Notes: generated from the sequence alone by a model not told the origin. Shown: positions 30,591 through 42,726, numbered from the stretch's first letter. The stretch is 64,000 bases of DNA from Agarophyton chilense (GCA_030374765.1 JARGXX010000111.1:930001-994000); one strand, 5' to 3'. Numbers and translations are program-made.

Positions 30591-31262
30591 AAAATATGTC
30601 GCAGCGAAGCTTCTTATCATGAGGATGTTTGACCGTCCCCGGTTGCTGCCGCGCATTTTGTTTGGAGTTTAGGTTGTACTTGAAGAAGTTCTCTCAATCG
30701 TTGAACGCGGCCTCGGTAAAGTGGTTTCGTGAATATGGCAGCAGTCATTTGATCCCTGGAAACTCTATGCAAGTTGAGTGCTTTTTGCGATATGTGATGT
30801 TGTAATTAGTGGTGTTGCATTTCAACGTATATCCTCCGTTTCTTAGGTGCTTTGATTACGGCTATGAGAATTGCGGATCGGTTGTCAATGAAGTGGGATG
30901 TGGATTTGCTCGTAGTTAATCGTTTTGTTTCGAAACGTTTACGAAGCCATTGCGTATGTTTTGTGGTACTTGTTTCCGAAATGTACTTTGCTTCCGTCGT
31001 AGACAGGGATAAAATGTTTCGTTTCTTGGATATCCATAAAAAATCGGAGAGCTGTTTATGCTATTAAAATTGCCTGTGATTGGATTTTTTTGTTTCTTTT
31101 GTGTGGGAAAATAGCATTCCGTACGTCTTCGTGCCTTGTAGAATTCGCAAAAAGGTTTTCCGAGAGTTTCTGTAATATTTCTATGGTTCGGGCATATGCT
31201 GAGCTAAGCTATTGGTTGCGTAAATAATATCTGGCTTTGTTCTGTTTGTGACATATCAGATG

Positions 31263-32332
31263 TCACCTAGTATGTTTCTGTATCTGTTGAATTCCTTGGG
31301 TGACAGTGTGGTCGTATGGTTTTGTTGATCTAACAGTTTTAGGTTGTTGAAGAGAGGGGCTGTTGGATTGCAGCCGTTTATGTGGTTCTGTTAAATTATG
31401 ACCTCTGTTCCACCCGGTTGCGCCATGTTCAAGGATCCATCCATGGCGTGAGCTAAAGTCTAGTTCAGAAAACGGGTTGGAGTTCCCAAATTTTTGATCT
31501 TGTATTTGGTAAGGTGTCAGCAATGCAAAGTGTCCTTCAAGTGTTGATCCGTTTCTAGCACAAGGAAAACATCTATTTTTGTACAGAATACTGGTGTGCT
31601 TTCTTTTGGATGTCTGACGTAGAGGCATGGTTCTTGGTCTGATATCTCAAATATGGGATGTGTAACGACTGTTTTCAGCCCAAGGTTGTAGTAATTTGCT
31701 CCATGTGGCGATCGGTAGAGGTTCCCTATAAGTGCGTAATATTTTCCTCCGTGTGTATACTAACCTTCGAACTTCGGCGTTTGTTTCACATAGACTGGCT
31801 TTTCGTGTCGCTATTTTTCGTGTGAGTCTGCAGACTTTATGTTAAAGTGCTCTCTTTCCATTTGATACATGGAATGCAGTGCAAAAAGTAACCTTTGCGT
31901 TGTACGATCTGCTGTGTATGCCGTGCTGTGTTTTGGGTTATAGTGAGCTCCAGGTTTTATCATGTCACCTCTGAGGTTTCATCGCGCTTTTCATAGAACG
32001 ATGTTTCCTTCGGCTGATATTTGATATCTGTAGAGCATCATGAGGGGTATAATTGCTTCGATAGGTGGCGTGTATTTCTCTGGTAATAATTTGATGCTAT
32101 TGCGCTGGTTGAGGTTGTCAAGTTCGTTGTCATGCGCTTTTTGCCAGTCTTCCGCGTCGGAGTATCTGCGTGCCTGTGTCAGATGGGCAGGAGGAGGGGT
32201 TATAATCTGGATCTCGTGAGAAATATGTTGCGTTTGTTGTCCTCTAGCTTTAAATGCGTTAGTAGTTATGGCTGTTGGATTTGTGGTGGTGTGATAGTCT
32301 TGGATTTGTATTCCTTGGCTTAATCTGTTCAA
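31263..32332 (-). pseudogene. Copia (minus) RT/RNase H remnant
   Basis: The first open part (32,332-31,991) is the N-terminal Copia RT module, with DAEDWQKAHDNELDNLNQRN and IIPLMMLYRYQISAEGN. Further on, KARCCVRGDMIKPGAHYNP and STAYTADRTTQRLLFAL can be read across frames. The YxDD box is not seen intact. The last open part (31,628-31,263) has RT C-terminal character only. Confidence 0.65.
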
Positions 32333-32379
32333 AAATCCGTTAGCAGACGTTGCATACGTTGCTTAATATAGTGTAGAGT

Positions 32380-33322
32380 GCTATAAATATGTTTGGGCAT
32401 GTCTTTGCGATCTTTCACGAAGTGTGCCATGGTGAACCGGCTTATGGCTTATATAATAAGAAGCATATGGTTATTTGCCAATGTTAAAGTGGAAATGACC
32501 GGGCCGTGTGTGTCGGCGCTCATATAGACTCCACGGGATACCAGTGGGGTTTAGGGTTGGGGTGGGGTTGGGGAGAGTGGGGCGTGAAGAAATGCACTAC
32601 ATGTCCGTTTGATATATTTGGATAGTGGTTTTGGCGTGGTGTGTATGAATCTTCTATTGGTGGCGAGAGATATTTGGCATGGTGGGCGTGGCATAGCTTT
32701 ATGTACCGGTTGGGAAGCAATATTTGTGTGCTGGATTGTGCTTGAAGTATACTGGAATCTGATAGTCTTTGACGAGTATGAGTGGTGTTGGTTTTGGGCG
32801 GTGAGATGACGATCGAAGGGGCGGCATTGGTGCTTGGTGTATGGCTTTTCCTTTTTCTGTTGGTGCTTCGCTAAGCATTTAATGATTGTGCTATGGTTTG
32901 TTGTGGCGCCGGTTTTAGTGTTGATCGTTCTTTGTAAGCTATTGTTCGCGATGTGTGTGCATTGGTTTGATATATATATGTAGGCTTTAAAATCGGTAAT
33001 GGCCTTGGTCTCATGGGGCTTGCGCAATTATTCTTGCCAGTTTACGGTGCGTGTGGATGACAAATCCTGTTGATGGTGTGAAGAACATGAGACCGTATCT
33101 TTAAGCAAGGTCATGTACTGAAACCAGATTGTTCTTGACATTGTAATTTTTCACGGCTGTTGTTTGTATGATACGGTAACCCTTTAGTGGGTTGATTTTG
33201 AGCATTTCATGGGTGTATATGGCGTTTGGTTTTTTATCAGTGTTGGGTAGAGTGGGTCGGGTTGCTTTGATCATGGATTTTGTGGGGAATGTCATGCGTG
33301 CGGGGTGTGCTCCGCTCTCCAA
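32380..33322 (-). pseudogene. Copia (minus) protease and integrase remnant
   Basis: The open frame 33,322-33,101 carries the protease motif ESGAHPARM (catalytic Asp replaced by Glu in this reading) and the pre-integrase YNVKNNLVSVHDLA motif. After a region broken by stops, the integrase core start SADTHGPVIS and RFTMAHFVKDRKDMP are readable. Confidence 0.65.
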
Positions 33323-33571
33323 TATGAACGTACCAATTTTATCATTATCTTCTTCGGTTCTGTAATCTTCAGGTGGTAGATGATTAGGTAAAGATCGTGC
33401 CCGTGGAGCTTTAGTTTACATTTTGGAATGGGTATTGATATAGGGGGTTGGTTGTGTACCATTTGAGCTTATGTCTTGACCAGATATTTGGGGTGTTCTC
33501 GGTTCCGGTATTCTTCGTCTATGTGCAGTGATGGGATTCCTGGTGACGTATGAAATCAACGTGGGATAACT

Positions 33572-34434
33572 TCAGGTGGTATGCGACGTTGATTGTAGTT
33601 GCCGCGTCGATAGGGGTCTTTTCTTCCTCTGAATTGCCCTTGTCCTCACGGTATGTAGTCTTGGGTAACCGGTTGAACAGAATAGTCTTAAATTAGACTC
33701 GTAGAGGCAAAGGAATAGGGATATGGGTCCATGTACTGGTTGGTAAAGAGCGTACAGTTCTTTGAAACTTTTGACCAGTTCTTTGATAGTTTTCGGGTTT
33801 TGTAATAAAAAGTATAGGATCCAGAATTGAAATAAGTATCGCGTTTTTCTTGAGATCGTTGAGTATGAATTCGATTGTAGTTTCATCTTGTTTTATGATA
33901 GAATAACGAGCCGTGATCATTTTATGGCGTAAATAAGTGTGAGACTTGATGTAGCTGTCATTGTTGGTGGCTCTGTCATTTGGATCGTTTTCTGCTTCTC
34001 TTTTTAAGGACTCGTGATTGTCCTCGGTCGCTTGATTGATACGGGCTATAATGTCTGCTCCCAGCTCATGCGGTATAGAACGGTTGCCCGGTACCGGTGA
34101 GATACAGATTTTTCAGATGGGACACTACTGAGCATAGCTGATAGAAGTTTTGATGATCGTTTTATGTCATTTTCGAGTTTTATGGGTTTGTGGGTGTATC
34201 TGGGTTGCTGAAAGGAGGTTCTTTGGTGTTGAATGTAATAGAGTAAATTTTGAGCGCGAGATACAATGGGTCATAGTTCAATCTATCTAGTTTTAGTAAT
34301 CGGGGTTGTCTGTCTATGGTTTTGTTGCGGTGTTGTGAGTTGTCTTGCGGGTGATGTGTCTCATTTACGATGGTGATGGCGTTTTGTATAGCTTTTGCGT
34401 GATTGTTGTGATGTTTTTGATTTTTTGCTGTCAT
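33572..34434 (-). pseudogene. Copia (minus) gag remnant
   Basis: Two minus-strand frames: 34,434-34,180 begins the gag and contains KLDRLNYDPLYLALKIYSI; 33,920-33,572 contains SIIKQDETTIEFILNDLKK, a typical UBN2-like Copia gag segment. The intervening DNA is broken by stops. Confidence 0.6.
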
Positions 34435-34542
34435 GGGCGAAGGGAGGGGCGTGCGTTTGTACTCTTCATTGTGAGGTGTTTGTGTGTCTGTGGGTGGGAT
34501 GGAAGAAGGGATGGGCTCCGTTTCTCGTTGTCAGGCAGCGTA

Positions 34543-34642
34543 AGGCTCATAACCTGTGAGAGAAAAATTCTAGATGTCCTTTACGTTGAGCTCATTTTCG
34601 TCTGACTTAAGTACTGTCTATTCCTACTGTAATGTTTGAAAT
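34543..34642 (-). repeat. Repeat flanking Copia element, right copy (putative 5' LTR end/PBS)
   Basis: This is the counterpart of 30,470-30,590. On the minus strand it ends with GGTTATGAGCCTTAC and is followed within about 110 bp by the gag start. Confidence 0.5.
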
Positions 34643-34649
34643 GATACAC

Positions 34650-35640
34650 AAATAATGATAAAAGAGGTATCAGCCCGTTAAATATGATTCTTCAGTTTTC
34701 AAAAGTACTATATTCTACAGCATCTTTGTTTTTCGAAAAAGATGTTTTGGCAAATAATCGGATCAATCATGAAATCACAAAACACAAACCAGAATTTTTA
34801 ATGGAGCAGTTGCACTCAGTGTAATAATTTGGTTCTCTATTTCTCTGTTGCTAGGAGTATTCTGGTTCAGAATTGAAATGTCGAAAATAGACATGGAGAG
34901 TGGGGATTGGGTCATCTCTTTGCTTCGGTCTTCTAAACAGCTTTCCTTTGTTTTCAAGGGTTTACACTTTTCTACAAAGTTTAAGCTTTCAAGTTTTTTG
35001 TTGCTGTTTTCTATTTCTGAATATTTTGAATTTTCAAAAAACTTGAGAACAATTTGGGCGATTCCAAGCCCTTAAAAAACGTTCTAAGCTATATTTACTG
35101 TTTATCCATGCTGCACGGCTTTGTTTAATGGTTTTTACTTATTGAAATTGCTTTGAAGAAAGTCTTATATCAATCAAAACGATGAGTGTTTTCGGCAAAC
35201 ATTTTTGTCATATTTGTGCTGTTAGTCTAATAAAAGTTGCACTGCATGATGTGCTACCCTGAACAAATGTTGTGTGGTAGTAAATATGAACGGAGTAAGA
35301 AAATAGGTTTCAATACTCACTCTTTTTGGTAGTTATAAAAGTGTGGGTTTCTAAATAAGAATGATGTTCCGGGAATAAATATGACTGGCTGGCCAACTTT
35401 TTAGGGATTTCGACAAATTAAACTACTGCATTGTGCATAGAATCCGAATATTATATTTAGGATTGTTTATTGAAATAAAGCCTGTACTTTTTAACCAGCT
35501 TCGATTATTATTTCTGTCGCAATAACTTTGTAATAGCTTTTCTGGATGACTTGTTAATCACTTTTACACCTCATGCTTACATTTTCAAATAAAGCGATTA
35601 ATGTTAGCTGCATCTCGAACACACAGTTCCACAAAACTTT
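34650..35640. other. AT-rich intergenic tract
   Basis: No coding frame of note and no repeat recognised. It holds the 3' flank of the fucosyltransferase-like gene. Confidence 0.4.
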
Positions 35641-35645
35641 TATTT

Positions 35646-36581
35646 TTATATTTTTTTCCATCCTGTCGGATAAATATCGTTTTGACTTTTAACTCTAGAT
35701 CCAAACCACTTCCTTGGAGCAATTACAATTTTTCTCGCATTCTTCCCGAGAAAAGCAGCCCACCAACTAAAAGTACTGTTCGCAATGATAAAATGGTCCG
35801 TAAATGACATCAGCAGAAGGGAAATTAGCGGATCACTTTCGAAAACTATTTTCCAGTTCTGTATGCCTTTTTCTTCGAATATATGAGTAATATGGGTTTC
35901 AATCCATTTTGTATCATCTGAAAATACAAGGAATGCAGAATTACTTGGAAACACAGAAAGTGCGTTTTTATAATACTGCATAGAAAGTGGCTCCAAGAAG
36001 TTTTTGTTAAATTTTTTAGTATAGTCACCTCTTCGAATATGTAGTGACACAACATTAAAACTTGTAGAAAAGTTTTTTGTAACCTCCAAATATTTTTCTT
36101 GAGCTGTTCTAAAGGATTGATCGGACTCTAGAACCTTTCTGACAAAACCAACACTTCTTTCTGCAATATTGGGGCATTGAAAAAGCCCTTTCATTATAAT
36201 GCATTTTTTCTTTTCTTTCAAATACGTTATGGAACAGTTCATTCGCTCTTGATTGTACCCCAAGACATTTTTCTCTTCACAAACTTCTTTAACGTTATCA
36301 ACATGTTTTAGGTTTTTGAAAATAGTTCCAGAAAAGTCTGTTTCGGAAGAGTACTTGTTTTTTATAAAGCAGAAGTTCGTGGAACCAAAAAAGTCAAAGA
36401 AATACTTCGCGGCGGCCACTTGAAACAACTGGTTCCCTAACCTTCCTGAAAAGGGCACAATCACATAGTTAGTCTGATTCAGAGATTTGAAAGTTTTTGT
36501 GCAAAGAGCTAAAAGAACGACAGAGAAAATTAATACATAATGCCTTGCTCTCGGATACAAAATTTTCGGCCAGGCTTTCAT
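35646..36581 (-). CDS. GT11 alpha-1,2-fucosyltransferase-like protein
   Basis: Intact single-exon frame of 311 residues. The N-terminus is a short cytoplasmic tail plus one membrane helix (about residues 15-30, YVLIFSVVLLALCTK), giving type II Golgi topology. The GT11 motifs are all present: FSGRLGNQLFQVAAAKYF (about 44-61), HIRRGDY (donor-binding motif, about 201-207), FLVFSDD and ANSTFSWWAAFLG near the end. GT11 enzymes transfer fucose from GDP-fucose to a sugar 2-OH on glycans. Length fits the family (about 290-330). The gene is distinctly AT-rich compared with the cluster at 1-7,920 and stands alone between repeat tracts. It has no stop or frameshift, so selection is likely. Transfer from bacteria or a virus is possible but untested; acceptor is unknown. 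Confidence 0.9.
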   Translation of the reverse strand: MKAWPKILYPRARHYVLIFSVVLLALCTKTFKSLNQTNYVIVPFSGRLGNQLFQVAAAKYFFDFFGSTNFCFIKNKYSSETDFSGTIFKNLKHVDNVKEVCEEKNVLGYNQERMNCSITYLKEKKKCIIMKGLFQCPNIAERSVGFVRKVLESDQSFRTAQEKYLEVTKNFSTSFNVVSLHIRRGDYTKKFNKNFLEPLSMQYYKNALSVFPSNSAFLVFSDDTKWIETHITHIFEEKGIQNWKIVFESDPLISLLLMSFTDHFIIANSTFSWWAAFLGKNARKIVIAPRKWFGSRVKSQNDIYPTGWKKI

Positions 36582-39565
36582 CGGGATGGAGTTAGATTTC
36601 GAATTACAAAGCTAATATTCTGATACAGAAAATGATAACATCTTTAAATTTATAGGCTTTATTGATAGAAAAGGAATCCATGTGCTTCGTATTCTTCACA
36701 ATCTCCGAAATTCTTCCAACAAAAGAATCTCGAAAATCATAATTCGACTTCGCTCTTGGCTTCCAGCTACGTGTTATTTTTCCAAGGTATACAAGGTTAA
36801 GATATATTTATTTAAACCAATACTGCATAAGTTTTAGTTAAAAGTAATATTTAAAGAAATATTGGTTTTTAACCACGCGGATTTATAATGCTTTCCAACA
36901 CTTACTAGAACAGGATACGATGCTGGCACTGACCAAAGGAGCATTGCTATTAGCCTTTCAAAACGTTCGAAATGTGTAGAAATGATGGCGCAGACTAAGG
37001 TTTACAAAAAAAGAACATGAAACAAAGCGTCTGTATAATATTCAATTTTTGATCTTTTATTTTAAAGTTGCTCCTTTATCTAAACTGCACGCGTCTGAAT
37101 ACACCAGTGTACGCGGGTGACGCTCCTCGGTAAATGGAGAGCGGACACGTGGTTCCGCGGCCATCTGAGCTTCCCCATGATAACGGGGAGGCGGGGGCGT
37201 GGGAGTTGCGTTGCAGTCACTGTGCCGTTACCTCCTCCCCCCGCCCTCCCCCCCAGCTTGTCTATGACTGTGGTCGCTATGAAATTCTCCTCAACATCAG
37301 CGGCGGCGAAAGGTTCGAAGTATCTGACCCAGAATGCCAAGGTAGAAATGGGTGACAATAAACACAAAGTAGTACGTTGAACTTGGCATAAAGACGGCCG
37401 ATTCGGGCGTGATCGTGCGCAACGTCTCGGTGACAGCAAAACACAAGCGATGAAAAGATGCTGTCGCAGTTACCGAATGTAACTCTGCTAATTCGTTTGG
37501 GGAAGGTATTGTCTTTCAAAAATGTTTAAATGTGCCCATCACGCACATGGGTGACTTCATGCCGCCTCAACACGCGTTTTTTGTCAATCCGGTTTTGGAA
37601 CCAACGATCAATAGAAAAAGTGACAATCTCTCAAAGTAGACATCTTTTGGACGCGACGTTGCCTATCATCATTGGAAATGGGTAGGAACCACTAAATTCT
37701 GATAGAAAATTCGACGAGAGGACTGCTCCCTGAAAATTCTCTCAGAGCGATGTTTGAGGTGTTTCCTGTCCACGTACATTATTTTCGGGACATCAGAAAA
37801 CCAGGTATAGAGGTCCCAAGACTTATGTCCTTTCAAGTCGAATGAGGAGATGATGCTGTGTCATCAGAATCATATCGTTCAGAGAAATTTTCTTTTATCT
37901 CCGAGATGGAGGTAGGAGACCCGTTGACGCTTGCTCAGGTTTCATTCAAGCGTGTCTCGAGACACAACGCTGCAAGCGCTGGAAGTGGCAGCCCGGCAGG
38001 AGCCACCGCGGATCAGTGATGGGAACAAGAGAAAAGGGGGTTTCCAAAGCATGTATTAGTGCGACCGCTGTCGAAGAATACAACTATGAGAGTCGGCAAC
38101 TACCGCTCAGCGCTAGCATGCAGTGATGACGTGCTCCGGGCTGTGGGGTTCATCGTCTTGAATACGTCAACAATAACATTTACGGGTGGAGTGATACTTG
38201 AAGAGATCTTACAGTGCGAAGGGGATACCGCATTCCAGGCGGAGTATTGTCGGCACTTTCGTGTGAAGGGAGAGTACGAGAAGGTGAACGCCAGGTATGG
38301 GGAAATAAGAAGTGAAGGAGGGTAGCAATATTTCGTCGGATATCGCTATATGGCAGGGAAAGAACAAGAATAGTGTGAACGTCATATACGTTAAAGTAGA
38401 AAAAGAACACATCGTTAGTATTTATAACCCAATGGGACACAAGAAGTGGATATGCTCTGGAGAGTACCACCCTTTAATAGGACAACGAAAAGAAGTCAAA
38501 GGAAACCAACAGAAAGAAAAAGTGTAATAGGTAGAGAGTGCGAATGATAAAGAGATCAAAAATGTGTGGTATGTAGAGACAAAAGCATAAAAATGTGACG
38601 TACTAAAACGAAATGTGTAGAGACCTATACCGAGATAGGGAGACTTATGGGAAGCAGTCGTATGCAGAGCGGGAGGGCTGTTGGTCTGGTGTCTAGTATG
38701 CACTCGCAGAGCGCGGTGGAACCGAGGAAGGTGGAACGGGCATAAGGTGTCCCCTCTTGCTCCTCTGTCCCCAGTGTCTCGGGGTGGAGCAAGAGTGAGG
38801 TTAATTTGCAGCGCTGGCGGCATTGTGCCAGGTGGCAATCGTGTATTGCACAAGACTATATGTATATATCGCAATATCTCTTGAAAATAATGTTGTTCTT
38901 TCTGACACCGGCTCGAAGAGAACAATTTTTTTGGAACTCAGAGATTGTGAGCTTTGGAAAACTTGATGTCGCTTACACGCCACCAGACGTCATTGTCTTT
39001 GTAATAAGCTCGCCCTAAGGCGTTTTGATGCTTACGGCCGTCTTGGGGAACCTACAATCGGCGCTGGCTCTGCCTTTTTCGTTGCAGACGGTACAGCGCT
39101 ACTAGAAGAACTTACGAGGTGGAGAACGTCAGAGACGTTTCTCGGGTTTAGAAACAACACGAAACATGTGCCGGGCGAGAGTGGTCGGGAGAAAGTGAAA
39201 AGTCGGTGCTAGATGTTTTTCCTTGGTGACGCTGAAGGTTGTCACTTTGGAATCGGAGCCACGCACAGTTGAGTATTCGCTAGATGATATCGCAGACATT
39301 TCCAATGTATGCAAGACAGATAGAAGTCATCATTTGCACACAATACCAAAAGAGCACTGTGAGTCACTTTTTCATGGACGATTGCCTAATGAGCGCAGAT
39401 TGTGAGCCCTACGCCGAACCATGCGGTCGTGAATAAAAACAGGGGCTGCTTTAGGGTTCGAAATGAGTCACGGGTTTGCAAAAAAATAGGCTCAGCCGCT
39501 GTGGACAGCAGATCCGATCCAAAAGTGAGGAAGGAAAGAGGCGAAAGGTTGATGAAAAAAGGGGA
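36582..39565. other. Unassigned tract between fucosyltransferase-like gene and element 2
   Basis: The first 300 bp should hold the promoter of the GT11 gene. A GC-rich island at 37,080-37,400 has open frames on both strands (up to 119 codons), none recognised; 37,540-37,650 and 39,020-39,210 (containing RRFDAYGRLGEPTIGAGSAF on the plus strand) also read coding-like for a short distance. No complete gene, RNA or repeat could be supported. Confidence 0.35.
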
Positions 39566-39570
39566 ATAAA

Positions 39571-40387
39571 TGTAGAGCAACACCTGCGCGTAGAACCGGC
39601 CAGGGCACCATTCATATGGCGTCCAATATATCGTGGACCACGTTCGTGATTTTAAAAGTAATAATAGTTTTTAGTATTTCAGACATCTTAGAAGGTATGT
39701 TAGTGAAGTCTTTACAGTAGAACTGTAGTTGACGGATGGACGTCCAGGGCTGGGGTTACACGCATGATACGTGTATGGACCCGGATTGGTTTGCACCACT
39801 ATAATCTACACGGGTACTTCACTGTCTAGAATAGACTTAAGCGATGGCTTCACTGCCATCCCTACCACCAAATAAATGGTAGCCGAGTGCTTGGCTCTAG
39901 ATTATGTCTCCTACGCGAGTCTCTATCTCTTAACGGGAGGAACCGCGACCGGTTTGGCTAATCTATCCTCTCGGGAAGCTCAGGCGTCACTGTATCATCG
40001 TTATTGGTGTGTTTCTTTCTTTTGTTGGTTTTCCTGTGTTGCGGTCAGTATACCGCCCCTGTATAGGATTGTTTTTACCCGTCTTTATTTCGCTTATCCA
40101 GTGTGGATGCCCCTTTCATAGGTCTGTACGCTTGGTCGTGCGTCCTATTTCGCCGTACATTTTCGCCCTACACTTTGCCGTTGTCCGCGGAATATCCTTG
40201 TCCTTGGATTCACCTTTGAGTCTTCCCCCTTTTCCTGGGTTCATCACGTTCGTAGGTATTTCCTGAACCACCGTGGTCTTACACTCACGCATCGGTGGCA
40301 CGAAGGCTCGTTTGCTGAGTTACCTCTCTTCACGAGAGCGGGACTCGAACACCCGAGAGGTATTTCCCCATCTGGGATTTCTCTACG
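39571..40387 (+). repeat. Element 2, 5' LTR
   Basis: 817 bp starting TGTAGAGC and ending CTACG, where the 3' LTR has CTACA. It matches 45,407-46,221 throughout with scattered substitutions and small indels. Confidence 0.95.
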
Positions 40388-40389
40388 TC

Positions 40390-40408
40390 TGGTCTCCTGA
40401 CTTAGAAG
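40390..40408 (+). other. Element 2 primer-binding site
   Basis: TGGTCTCCTGACTTAGAAG starts two bases after the 5' LTR and differs from the element 1 site by one base. Confidence 0.8.
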
Positions 40409-40548
40409 GGAAGAAGCTGACAGGTGTTGAATATTTGAAGATCGGATCCCGTTTGCTACGGATATTCATTGCTACTTTTCTATTACTCTTGAAGACCTTC
40501 GACTTGGTTTAATTTGTATTTCGAAGTGATGGGTTCACTGTTTACAGT

Positions 40549-41417
40549 ATGTCACAGCCTGCCTCCACGTCAAGGAAGGGCTTTGCACGAGTGCCCTTGG
40601 AATTCGTGGCTATCGACTTTCTAGGTGAAGTAATCAGGACTCCTCGAGGAAATCGATATCTGTTGGTGATGACCGACCGCTTTTCAAAGATCGTCAGGAC
40701 AGTACCGCTTAAACGGATTACAGCTTATACTGTTGTGGAAGCCTTTTTAACTCACTGGATCTTCGTCTACGGCCCACCCGTACATCTGAGCTCAGATAAT
40801 AGCTAACCGTTTACGTCAAAGTTCTTAGAAGACGTGTGTTGAATACTGGAAATAAGAAACCTGTTTACTTTAGCCTACCATCCACAAACGAATGGTCAGG
40901 TAGAACGGTTTAACCGTACATTTCTGAACGCGTTACGAGCCCATGTAGCGTATCACCCCAACCAATGGGATTTGTACGTCGACTCATTAACCTATGCCTA
41001 TAACACCCAAGTGCATCGGGTTACTTCACTGTCACCATTTGAGTTGGTATTATCACGCACCCCACCACCAGTGGCTATTCAGGCTCAACCGACGCTCTCT
41101 GCGTTCCCCTCACCGAAGTTATATCGGGAATGCTGGAAGGAATGGTTGAAAACAATGGTTCCAATTGCCCAGAAAGCAATGGACGAGGCCCAAGCTGCTT
41201 ATAAGCGTAATTTCGATGATCGAATACGCAAGCCTCTACCGCAGATAGCGGTTAAAGATTTCGTATTCGTACGTAAAAAATACTACGATCGCGAAAAGGA
41301 TAGACGGCACTAACTCTCACAGATGGCTGACGGACCTTACCGAGTCATCTCAATCGATGAGACCACAGTGGTATTGGAAGTTGACAAACGGCGCGAACGG
41401 TTTCCCTTGATAGAGTG
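40549..41417 (+). pseudogene. Element 2 integrase core and GPY module
   Basis: One reading frame with in-frame stops at 40,804-40,806, 40,840-40,842 and 41,311-41,313. It shows the first Asp (EFVAIDFLGE), the DRFSKIVRTVPL strand, the second Asp (LSSDNS), the Glu (YHPQTNGQVERFN), then AYNTQVHRVTSLSPFELV and, after the third stop, MADGPYRVISIDETTVVLE, the GPY module. All three catalytic acids survive. Integrase inserts the cDNA copy into host chromatin. The first ten residues (MSQPASTSRK) do not belong to integrase and may be the gag start joined by deletion. Confidence 0.9.
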
Positions 41418-42492
41418 ACCAGAGCCCCACCGTTAACAACGGAAGTCGTACTACAACCTACTAACTTCCCCGGTTATGAGCAATCCTCAACGGATAGTTC
41501 GCCTTCGCGATCAGAGATTCTCCCGCACATAACCCGCGGCTTGTCTGACCTACCAAAGCGTTCGGAAACTATCATAACAGGCTCTTCGGCATCAGCGAAA
41601 GGATTTCGGATAACCCCGACAATTGTCACTAGGCTGACCCTACGTACTCAGGTACTCACGACTCTCGTGAACCCGCCTAAGGAAGGGGGGATACAGAAGA
41701 AGGTGCTGCAGATAAATGCCCGGCGATTCCCGGGAGTTCCACGGATGGAGATACAATTACTCGCAAGTTGGCGATGACTGACCACTCCATAGATAGAAAA
41801 CCTGCTCATGAACGGAATCGCAGAAGCGTAGAAGAGAAGAGGATTGCCATTGCGAAGAGCGATGAAGGAAGTTCATGAATCGAACCAGGTTGGTACTGCT
41901 GCAGAGATGAGATCACAGGTACTGTACAGCACAACGCTGCGAAACAACGGCGCACTGCACAGTACCACGTCGAGACGTTATGCCACATACACGTACGCCG
42001 CAAAAAGTCATCAAACGGGTCTCTGACTTGACAGTGCAGAAAAGAAACCCTGGATGGTACTGTACCCTACAACCTCGCTAATACACAGTGTCGTAACAAG
42101 GGGAATATTTATGCCAAGGTAATGAGAGTGACTATGACACTCTGGGTGTTCCGCCGCCATGCACAGGGAGTTTGAAGCACGAGAATCCCCGCCATGACGG
42201 ATTTGTCAATCGCAAACGACACTCCGCTGATTTGCGGAAGACACCGCTCATCGGTTAGAAGTCCAATTCCCGCGGACTTATTATGGATTAGCTCGAATTT
42301 ACGAGAGCTTCACGAAGAACCAGGAGGTGTGCGACTTGGTCGCTTAAAGCGAAAGTTACAATTACGCCGTCACCACGGTTCTCGACGAAGTCGCGAGTGA
42401 TCCGAACACGTTCCGAAGTTGAAATCCCTCACTTGAGGCTCGCTCCGAAACCCTTTTGAGCCCTACAAAGGATCCCTAGACCCGAATACGTC
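41415..42492 (+). pseudogene. Element 2 linker between integrase and chromodomain
   Basis: The open stretch 41,415-41,777 (120 codons, Ser/Thr/Pro-rich) resembles the equivalent linker in element 3 around KRSETIITGSSASAKGFRI. A later piece (42,194-42,400) contains PADLLWISSNLRELHEEPGG. Between 41,778 and 42,190 no useful frame is seen. Confidence 0.45.
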
Positions 42493-42726
42493 ATGAAGAC
42501 GGAAATATCCAATGTATACCGACAAGAGTTTGTGGTGGATCACGTTGTTCGTCACGAAATTACTCCAACTGGAGACTGCCGTTATCAAATCCGATGGTAT
42601 GGATATAATCCTGTCGAGGACACTTGGGAACCTGGCGCTCAGCTACCAAGGCCCAAAACTATATCCTATCACCGAAGAACCGGGACATCGTTACCTTCAA
42701 AGTTGGATTGTGCCCAAGTTGGGTAA
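42493..42726 (+). pseudogene. Element 2 chromodomain
   Basis: 77-codon open frame with EFVVDHVVRHEI, CRYQIRWYGYNPVEDTWEP and LPRPKTISYHRR, a chromodomain with its aromatic W-YGY core, as in chromovirus integrases. It is the last recognisable part of Pol and is followed by a minisatellite. Confidence 0.88.

Larger units (their letters stand above)
30600..34560 (-). mobile_element. Decayed Ty1/copia element
   Basis: Minus-strand fragments in Copia order: a gag start (KLDRLNYDPLYLALKIYSI), a gag core (SIIKQDETTIEFILNDLKK), protease (SGAHPARM...YNVKNNLVSVHDLA), an integrase core (SADTHGPVIS, RFTMAHFVKDRKDMPKHIYS), then RT (DAEDWQKAHDNELDNLNQ, EAIIPLMMLYRYQ). A candidate PBS, GGTTATGAGCCTTAC (about 34,540-34,555), resembles the initiator-Met site used by many Copia elements. 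The whole tract is strongly biased to A and C on its coding strand. Stops and frameshifts are frequent. Confidence 0.8.

Noticed and set aside
38422-38925. 167-codon minus-strand frame
   Set aside because: Low-complexity Ser/Phe/Leu composition without motifs; not supported as a gene.
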